From positions 49,709,488 through 49,773,487 of the forward strand of contig OX463780.1 of the NCBI GenBank assembly GCA_949825025.1: DNA of 64,000 nt, in the 5' to 3' direction. The notes below the pieces were generated by a model, which saw nothing but the letters and a program-made list of their open reading frames with translations, was not told where the DNA came from and ran no database searches. Every line of letters begins with the position of its first letter. Positions within the stretch are counted from its first letter, which is position 1. Both the position numbers and the translations under genes were made by a program. Origin of the DNA: Siphlonurus alternatus. Lineage: Eukaryota; Arthropoda; Insecta; Ephemeroptera; Siphlonuridae. This document shows positions 55,025 through 64,000 of this stretch, piece by piece.

Positions 55025-58000
55025 CAATTCAATCCAAATGAATTCAATTCAATTCATTTATTCAATTCATTTATTCAATTCAATTCAATTCGATTCGATT
55101 CAATTCAATTCAATTTAATTTAATTCAATTCATTTATTCAATTCAATTCAATTTATTTCAATTCAATTTAATTCAATTCAATTCAAATCAATTCAATTCA
55201 TTTATTCAATTCAATTCAATTCAATTCATTTATTCAATTCAATTCAATTTAATTCATATCAATTTAATTTAATTCAATTCATTTATTCAATTCAATTCAA
55301 TTTATTTCAATTCAATTTAATTGAATTCAATTCAAATCAATTCAATTCATTTATTCAATTCAATTCAATTAAATTCATCTCAATTCAATTTAATTCAATT
55401 CAAATCAATTCAAATCAATTCAAATTTATTCAATTCATTTATTCAAATCAATTCAATTCAATTCATTTATTCAATTCATTCAATTCAAGTCAATTCAATT
55501 CAAATCAATTCAATTCGATTCAATTCAAATCAATTTAATTCAATTTAATTCAATTCAAATCAATTAAATTCATTTATTCAATTGATCCAATTCAAGTCAA
55601 TTCAATTCAAATCAAATCAATTCAATTCAATTCAATTCAATTCAATTCAATTCAATTCAATTCAATTCAATTCAAATCAATTCAATTCAATTTAATTTAA
55701 TTAATTTCAATTCAAATCAATTCAATTCTTTTATTCAATTCATTCAATTCAAGTCAATACAATTCAACTCAATTTAATTGATATCAATTCAAATCAATTC
55801 AAATTTATTCAATTCATTTATTCAATTCAATTCAAATCAATGCAATTCAATTCATTTATTCAATTCAATTCAATTTAATTAAATTCAATTCATTCATTCA
55901 ATTCATTTATTCAATTCAATTCAATTCAATTCAATTTAATTTAATTCAATTCATTTATTCAATTCAATTCAATTTATTTCAATTCAATTTAATTCAATTC
56001 AATTCTAATCAATTCAATTCATTTATTCAATTCAAGTCAATTCAATTCAATCAATTCATATCAATTCAATTCAAATCAATTCAAATCAATTCAATTCATT
56101 TATTCAATTCATTTCAATTCAAGTCAATACAATTCAAATCAATTCAATTCAATTCAAATCAATTCAATTCAAATCAATTCAATTCAATTCATTTATTCAA
56201 TTCATTCAATTTAAGTCAATTCAATTTAAATCAATTCAATTCAATTCAATTCAAATCAATTCAAATCAATTCAATTCATTTATTCAATTCAATGCAGTTC
56301 AATTCAAATCAATTCAATTCAATTCATTTATTCAATTCAATTCAATTCACTTATTTAATTCAATTCAACTTAATTTAATTTAATTCAATTCATTTATTCA
56401 ATTCAATTCAATTTATTTCAATTCAATTTAATTCAATTCAATTCAAATCAAATCAATTCATTTATTCAATTCAAGTCAATTCAATTCAATCAATTCAAAT
56501 CAATTCAATTCAAATCAATTCAAATCAATTCAATTCATTTATGCAATTTATTCAATTCAAATCAATTCAAATCAATTCAATTCATTTATTCAATTCAATT
56601 CAATTCAATGCAGTTCAATTCAAATCAATTCAATTCAATTCAATTCATTTGGTCAATTCAATTCAATTCACTTATTTAATTCAATTCAATTCAATTCATT
56701 TATTCAATTCAATTCAAAGCAAGTCAATTTATTTATTCAATTCATTCAATTCAAGTCAATTCAATTCAAATCAATTCAATTCAAATCAATTCAATTCATT
56801 TATTCAATTCATTTCAATTCAAATCAATTCAAATCAATTCAATTCAAATCAATTCAATTCAATGCAGTTCAATTCAAATCAATTCAATTCAATTTCATTC
56901 AATTCAAATCAATTCAATTCAATTCTTTTATTCAATTCATTCAATTCAAGTCAATTCAATTTAAATCAATTCAAATTAATTCAATTCATTTATTCAATTC
57001 AATTCAATTCAATGCAGTTCAGTTCATTTATTCAATTCAATTCACTTATTTAATTCAATTCAAGTCAATTCAATTCAAATCAATTCAATTCAAATCAAAT
57101 CAATTCAATTCATTTATTCAATTCAAATCAATTCAATTCAATTGAACTCAATTCAAATCAATTCAATTCAATTCAATTCATTTGGTCAATTCAATTCAAT
57201 TCACTTATTTAATTCAATTCAATTCAATTCATTTATTCAATTCAATTCAAAGCAAGTCAATTTATTTATTCAATTCATTCAATTCAAGTCAATTTAATTC
57301 AAATCAATTCAATTCAATTCAATTCAAATCAATTCAATTTCATTCAATTCAATTCATTTATTCAATTCATTCAATTCAAGTCAATTCAAATCAATTCAAT
57401 TCAATTCAAATCAATTCAAATCAATTCAATTCATTTATTCAATTCATTGCAATTCAATTCAATCCAATCCAATCCAATCCAATTCAATTTTATTCAATTC
57501 ATTTATTCAATTCAATTCATTTATTCAATTCAATTCAATTCAATTCAAATCAATTCAATTCATTTATTCAATTCATTTATTCAATTCAATTCAATTCAAT
57601 TTAATTTAATTCAATTTATTTCAATTCAATTTAATTCAATTCAATTCAATTCAAGTCAATTCAAACAATTCAAATCAATTCAATTCAAATCAATTCAAAT
57701 CAATTCAATTCATTTATTCAATTCAATTCAAATCAATTCAATTCAATTCAATTCAAATCAAATCAATTCAATTCAATTTTATTCAATTTAATTTAATTTA
57801 ATTCAATTCAATTCAATTCTTTTATTCAATTCATTCAATTCAAGTCAATTCAATTCAATTCAATTTAATTTAATTCAATTCAAATCAATTCAAATTTATT
57901 CAATTCATTTATTCAATTCAATTCAATTCAAATCAATGCAATTCAATTCATTTATTCAATTCAATTCAATTCAAATCAATTCAAATCAATTCAATTCATT

Positions 58001-58379
58001 CATTCAATTCATTTATTCAATTCATTTATTCAATTCAATTCAAATCAAGTCAATTTATTTATTCAATTCATTCAATTCAAGTCAATTCAAATCAATTCAA
58101 ATCAATTCAATTTAATTTCATTTAATTCAAATTAATTCAATTCATTTATTCAATTCAATTCAATTCAATGCAGTTCAGTTCATTTATTCAATTCAATTCA
58201 CTTATTTAATTCAATTTAATTCAATTCATTTATTCAATTCAATTAAATTCAATTCAATTTAATTCAATTCAATTCAAATCAAATCAATTCATTTATTCAA
58301 TTCAAGTCAATTCAATTCAATCAATTCAAATCAATTCAATTCATTTATTCAATTCATTTCAATTCAAATCAATTCAATT
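55025..58379 (+). repeat. HOR unit H3 (type A)
   Basis: Landmarks: S 55030, CGATTCGATTC 55091, GATCC 55584, GATATC 55780, TATGC box 56541, G1 56651, GCAG box 56862, Q' 57012, G2 57184, C 57461-57480, Q' 58168. It carries the type A markers seen in H1 and ends, as H1 does, with a Q' box followed by an AATTAAATTC link. H1 to H3 distance is 6584 bp at S, the CpG pair and GATCC. GATATC differs (6594 bp), an expansion of two pentamers in the GATCC-GATATC interval (196 versus 186 bp). Confidence 0.92.
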
Positions 58380-60985
58380 CAATTCAATCCAAATGAATTC
58401 AATTCAATTCATTTATTCAATTCATTTATTCAATTCAATTCAATTCGATTCGATTCAATTCAATTCAATTTAATTTAATTCAATTCATTTATTCAATTCA
58501 ATTCAATTTATTTCAATTCAATTTAATTCAATTCAATTCAAATCAATTCAATTCATTTATTCAATTCAATTCAATTCAATTCATTTATTCAATTCAATTC
58601 AATTTAATTCATATCAATTTAATTTAATTCAATTCATTTATTCAATTCAATTCAATTTATTTCAATTCAATTTAATTGAATTCAATTCAAATCAATTCAA
58701 TTCATTTATTCAATTCAATTCAATTAAATTCATCTCAATTCAATTTAATTCAATTCAAATCAATTCAAATCAATTCAAATTTATTCAATTCATTTATTCA
58801 ATTCAATTCAATTCAATTCATTTATTCAATTCATTCAATTCAAGTCAATTCAATTCAAATCAATTCAATTCGATTCAATTCAAATCAATTTAATTCAATT
58901 TAATTCAATTCAAATCAATTAAATTCATTTATTCAATTGATCCAATTCAAGTCAATTCAATTCAAATCAATTCAATTCAATTCAATTCAATTCAATTCAA
59001 ATCAATTCAATTCAATTTAATTTAATTAATTTCAATTCAAATCAATTCAATTCTTTTATTCAATTCATTCAATTCAAGTCAATACAATTCAACTCAATTT
59101 AATTGATATCAATTCAAATCAATTCAAATTTATTCAATTCATTTATTCAATTCAATTCAAATCAATGCAATTCAATTCATTTATTCAATTCAATTCAATT
59201 TAATTAAATTCAATTCATTCATTCAATTCATTTATTCAATTCAATTCAATTCAATTCAATTCAATTTAATTTAATTCAATTCATTTATTCAATTCAATTC
59301 AATTTATTTCAATTCCATTTAATTCAATTCAATTCTAATCAATTCAATTCATTTATTCAATTCAAGTCAATTCAATTCAATCAATTCAAATCAATTCAAT
59401 TCAAATCAATTCAAATCAATTCAATTCATTTATTCAATTCATTTCAATTCAAGTCAATACAATTCAAATCAATTCAATTCAATTCAAATCAATTCAAATC
59501 AATTCAATTCAATTCATTTATTCAATTCATTCAATTTAAGTCAATTCAATTTAAATCAATTCAATTCAATTCAATTCAAATCAATTCAAATCAATTCAAT
59601 TCATTTATTCAATTCAATGCAGTTCAATTCAAATCAATTCAATTCATTTATTCAATTCAATTCAATTCACTTATTTAATTCAATTCAACTTAATTTAATT
59701 TAATTCAATTCATTTATTCAATTCAATTCAATTTATTTCAATTCAATTTAATTCAATTCAATTCAAATCAAATCAATTCATTTATTCAATTCAAGTCAAT
59801 TCAATTCAATCAATTCAAATCAATTCAATTCAAATCAATTCAAATCAATTCAATTCAAATCAAATCAATTCAATTCATTTATTCAATTCAATTCAAATCA
59901 ATTCAATTCAATTGAACTCAATTCAAATCAATTCAATTCAATTCAATTCATTTGGTCAATTCAATTCAATTCACTTATTTAATTCAATTCAATTCAATTC
60001 ATTTATTCAATTCAATTCAAAGCAAGTCAATTTATTTATTCAATTCATTCAATTCAAGTCAATTTAATTCAAATCAATTCAATTCAATTCAATTCAAATC
60101 AATTCAATTTCATTCAATTCAATTCATTTATTCAATTCATTCAATTCAAGTCAATTCAAATCAATTCAATTCAATTCAAATCAATTCAAATCAATTCAAT
60201 TCATTTATTCAATTCATTGCAATTCAATTCAATCCAATCCAATCCAATCCAATTCAATTTTATACAATTCATTTATTCAATTCAATTCATTTATTCAATT
60301 CAATTCAATTCAATTCAAATCAATTCAATTCATTTATTCAATTCATTTATTCAATTCAATTCAATTTAATTTAATTCAATTTATTTCAATTCAATTTAAT
60401 TCAATTCAATTCAATTCAATTCAATTCAAACAATTCAAATCAATTCAATTCAAATCAATTCAAATCAATTCAATTCATTTATTCAATTCAATTCAAATCA
60501 ATTCAATTCAAATCAAATCAATTCAATTCAATTTTATTCAATTTAATTTAATTTAATTCAATTCAATTCAATTCTTTTATTCAATTCATTCAATTCAAGT
60601 CAATTCAATTCAAATCAATTTAATTTAATTCAATTCAAATCAATTCAAATTTATTCAATTCATTTATTCAATTCAATTCAATTCAAATCAATGCAATTCA
60701 ATTCATTTATTCAATTCAATTCAATTCAATTCAAATCAATTCAAATCAATTCAATTCATTCATTCAATTCATTTATTCAATTCAATTCAAATCAAGTCAA
60801 TTTATTTATTCAATTCATTCAATTCAAGTCAATTCAAATCAATTCAAATCAATTCAATTTAATTTCATTTAATTCAAATTAATTCAATTCATTTATTCAA
60901 TTCAATTCAATTCAATGCAGTTCAGTTCATTTATTCAATTCAATTCACTTATTTAATTCAATTTAATTCAATTCATTTATTCAAT
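58380..60985 (+). repeat. HOR unit H4 (type B, with an internal deletion of about 600 bp)
   Basis: Landmarks: S 58385, CGATTCGATTC 58446, GATCC 58939, GATATC 59105, GCAG box near 59618, TTGAACTC near 59913, G2 59954, C 60231-60250, Q' 60915. It shares the type B markers with H2 (CAATTCCATTTAATTC near 59315, TTTTATACAATTC near 60260), and H2 to H4 is 6579 bp at S, CpG pair and GATCC. Compared with H2, about 600 bp are missing near 59840-59870: the TATGC box, G1, a GCAG box and a Q'. Unlike H2 it ends with a Q' box. After about 60985 the sequence no longer follows the other H units. Confidence 0.9.
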
Positions 60986-63900
60986 TCAATTCAATTTAAT
61001 TCAATTCAATTCAAATTAATTCAATTCAAATCAATTCAAATCAATTCAAATTTATTCAATTCATTTATTCAATTCAATTCAATTGAATTCAATTCAAATC
61101 AATTCAATTCATTTATTAAATTCAATTCAATTCAAATCAATTCAATTCATTTATTCATTTCAATTCATTTCAATTTAATTTAATTCAATTCATTTATTCA
61201 ATTCAATTCAATTTATTTCAATTCAATTTAATTCAATTCAAATCAATTCAATTCATTTATTTAATTCAAGTTAATTTAATTCAATCAATTCAAATCAATT
61301 CAATTCAAATCAATTCAATTCATTTATTCAATTCATTTCAATTCAAATCAATTCAAATCAATTCAATTCAAATCAATTCAATTCAATTCAATGCAGTTCA
61401 ATTCAAATCAATTCAATTCAATTTCATTCAATTCAAATCAATTCAATTCATTTATTCAATTCATTCAATTCAAGTCAATTCAATTTAAATCAATTCAAAT
61501 TAATTCAATTCATTTATTCAATTCAATTCAATTCAATGCAGTTCAGTTCATTTATTCAATTCAATTCACTTATTTAATTCAATTCAAGTCAATTCAATTC
61601 AAACAATTCAAATCAATTCAATTCAAATCAATTCAAATCAATTCAATTTATTTATTCAATTCAATTCAAATCAATTCAATTCAATTCAATTCAATTCAAA
61701 TCAAATCAATTCAATTCAATTTTATTCAATTTAATTTAATTCAATTCAATTCAATTCTTTTATTCAATTCATTCAATTCAAGTCAATTCAATTCAAATCA
61801 ATTTAATTTAATTCAAATCAATTCAAATTCATTCAATTCAATTCAATCCAATTCAATTCAATTCAATTCAAGGCAATTCAATTCAATCCAATTCAATTCA
61901 ATTCAATTCAAATCAATTTAATTTAATTCAATTCAAATCAATTCAAATTTATTCAATTCAATTCAATTCAATTTAATTCAATTCAAATCAATTCAAATCA
62001 ATTCAAATTTATTCAATTCATTTATTCAATTCAATTCAATTCAATCCAATTCAATTCATTTATTCAATTCATTCAATTCAAGTCAATTCAATTCAAATCA
62101 ATTCAATTCGATTCAATTCAAATCAATTTAATTCAATTTAATTCAATTCAAATTAATTCAATTCATTTATTCAATTCAATTCAATTCAATGCAGTTCAGT
62201 TCATTTATTCAATTCAATTCATTTATTCAATTCAATTCAATTCAATTCAATTCAAATCAATTCAATTCAAATCAATTCAAATCAATTCAATTTAATTCAA
62301 TTCAAATCAATTCAATTCAATTCAATTCAAATCTATTCAATTCAATTCAATTCAATTCAAGTCAATTCAAATCAATTTAATTTAATTCAATTCAAATCAA
62401 TTCAAATTTATTCAATTCATTTATTCAATTCAATTCAATTCAATTCAATTCAATTCAATTCAATTCAAATCAATGCAATTCAATTCATTTATTCAATTAT
62501 ATTCAATTCAATTCAATTCAATTCAATTCAATTCAATTCAATTCAAATCAATTCAATTCATTTTTTCAATTCAATTTAATTCAATTCAATTTAATTTAAT
62601 TTAATTCAATTCATTTATTCAATTCAATTCAATTTATTTCAATTCAATTTAATTCAATTCAATTCAAATCAAATCAATTCATTTATTCAATTCAAGTCAA
62701 TTCAATTCAATCAATTCAAATCAATTCAATTCATTTATTCAATTCATTTCAATTCAAATCAATTCAATTCAATTCAATCCAAATCAATTCAATTCAATTC
62801 ATTTATTCAATTCATTTATTCAATTCAATTCAATTCGATTCAATTCAATTCAATTTAATTTAATTCAATTCATTTATTCAATTCAATTCAATTTATTTCA
62901 ATTCAATTTAATTCAATTCAAATCAATTCAATTCTTTTATTCAATTCAATTCAATTCAATTCAATTCATTTATTCAATTCAATTCAATTTAATTCATATC
63001 AATTTAATTTAATTCAATTCATTTATTCAATTCAATTCAATTTATTTCAATTCAATTCAAATCAATTCAATTCATTTATTCAATTCAATTCAATTAAATT
63101 CAATTCAATTCAATTCAATTCTTTTATTCAATTCATTCAATTCAAGTCAATTCAATTCAAATCAATTTAATTTAATTCAATTCAAATCAATTCAAATTTA
63201 TTCAATTCAATTCAATTCAATTCAATTCAATTCAATTCAATTCAAGGCAATTCAATTCAATTCAATTCAATTCAATTCAAATCAATTTAATTTAATTCAA
63301 TTCAAATCAATTCAAATTTATTCAATTCAATTCAATTTAATTCAATTCAAATCAATTCAAATCAATTCAAATTTATTCAATTCATTTATTCAATTCAATT
63401 CAATTCAATACAATTCAATTCATTTATTCAATTCATTCAATTCAAGTCAATTCAATTCAAATCAATTCAATTCGATTCAATTCAAATCAATTTAATTCAA
63501 TTCAATTCAATTCAAATTAATTCAATTCATTTATTCAATTCAATTCAATTCAATGCAGTTCAGTTCATTTATTCAATTCAATTCATTTATTCAATTCAAT
63601 TCAATTCAATTCAAATCAATTCAATTCAAATCAATTCAAATCAATTCAATTCAATTCAATTCAATTCAAATCAATTCAATTCAATTCAATTCAAATCTAT
63701 TCAATTCAATTCAATTCAATTCAATTCAAATCAATTTAATTTAATTCAATTCAAATCAATTCAAATTTATTCAATTCATTTATTCAATTCAATTCAATTC
63801 AATTCAATTCAAATCAATGCAATTCAATTCATTTATTCAATTCAATTCAATTCAATTCAATTCAATTCAAATCAATTCAATTCCTTTATTCAATTCAATT

Positions 63901-64000
63901 TAATTCAATTCAATTTAATTTAATTTAATTCAATTCATTTATTCAATTCAATTCAATTTATTTCAATTCAATTTAATTCAATTCAATTCAAATCAAATCA
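60986..64000 (+). repeat. Block E2 with a 1.36-kb tandem duplication, cut by the window end
   Basis: The first part matches E1 (GAATTC 46484 to 61085, Q' 46930 to 61536, Q'' 47603 to 62189). A second copy begins near 63121: CTTTTATTC occurs at 61757 and 63121, and Q'' at 62189 and 63553, both 1364 bp apart. The first copy holds S 62775 (CAATCCAAATC form) and a single CGATTC at 62836, the counterpart of the H-unit start but without the H-only changes. The second copy matches E1 better than the first does (CAATACAATTC near 63407 and 47458, where the first copy has CAATCCAATTC near 62042). The sequence runs off the window inside the repeat. Confidence 0.85.

Larger units (their letters stand above)
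1..64000. repeat. AATTC pentanucleotide satellite array filling the whole window
   Basis: Every line of the window resolves into the 5-bp unit AATTC or one-base variants of it (AATCA, ATTTA, AGTCA, GTTCA, ATCCA), interrupted by an 8-bp form TTTATTCA. No stretch above about 30 bp lacks the unit, and no unique flanking DNA is visible at either end, so the array extends beyond the window. The plus strand has about one C per pentamer and very few G, an extreme strand asymmetry. There is no gene, tRNA, rRNA, transposon end or telomere repeat. It resembles the class of pentameric satellites that includes human satellite III (ATTCC) and Drosophila simple satellites, but the monomer differs from those and I do not claim homology. 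A eukaryotic heterochromatic origin is inferred; no taxon can be named. Confidence 0.97.

Noticed and set aside
1..64000. Human satellite II/III type repeat (ATTCC)n
   Set aside because: The monomer here is ATTCA. The C-rich patches are AATCC, which is not a rotation of ATTCC. The similarity is one base in five and does not show homology.
1..64000. Heat-shock elements, since HSF sites use GAA/TTC units at 5-bp steps
   Set aside because: Canonical elements need alternating GAA and TTC orientation. Here all TTC units face the same way apart from rare GAATTC sites, which lack the 2-bp gap.
1..64000. Transposon or retroelement insertions
   Set aside because: No stretch of non-satellite sequence, target-site duplication, inverted terminal repeat, poly(A) tail or LTR was found on either strand.

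Overview
This window is one unbroken block of satellite DNA. I find no protein-coding gene, RNA gene, transposon or CRISPR array in it. All 64 kb derive from a 5-bp monomer, AATTC (written ATTCA in another phase). Common variants are AATCA, ATTTA, AGTCA and GTTCA, and an 8-bp form (TTTATTCA) shifts the register by 3 bp. The plus strand has roughly one C per pentamer and almost no G. Such an array suggests eukaryotic constitutive heterochromatin (pericentromeric, subtelomeric or sex-chromosomal). The species cannot be told from the sequence.

Many long plus-strand open frames with (Asn-Ser-Ile-Gln-Phe)n translations can be drawn. They are by-products of the pentamer: three pentamers make five codons with no stop in any plus frame, while the minus strand has TGA in every frame. 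I reject all of them.

Rare G-containing variants act as landmarks and reveal a nested higher-order repeat (HOR). They are: P and Q boxes (ATGCAGTTCAGTTC...), S (CAATCCAAAT), GATCC, GATATC, a TATGCAATTT box, G (TTGGTC ... AAGCAAGTC) and C (a patch of tandem CCAAT pentamers). The fullest unit reads S - GATCC - GATATC - TATGC - G1 - C1 - Q' - G2 - C2.

Layout (boundaries about +/-50 bp): D1 1-6475 and D2 6476-12830, D-type units; X1 12831-17890, rich in P/Q boxes; M1 17891-23110 and M2 23111-28330, near-identical 5.2-kb tandem copies; X2 28331-31990; M3 31991-37230; X3 37231-38719; D3 38720-46265, a dispersed copy of D; E1 46266-48440; H1-H4 48441-60985, four 3.2-3.4-kb units in an ABAB order (a 6.58-kb dimer); E2 60986-64000, containing a 1.36-kb tandem duplication cut by the window end. 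X+M forms an 8.88-kb superunit. H looks like D with about 880 bp removed between G1 and the following GCAG box.

The most notable observations are the ABAB dimer of H units, the nearly perfect M1/M2 duplication, the length-conserved G-to-C cassette (277, 267 or 262 bp in 14 copies), and length changes that occur in whole pentamers. All coordinates and comparisons were made by eye; dot plots and alignments are needed for exact identities.
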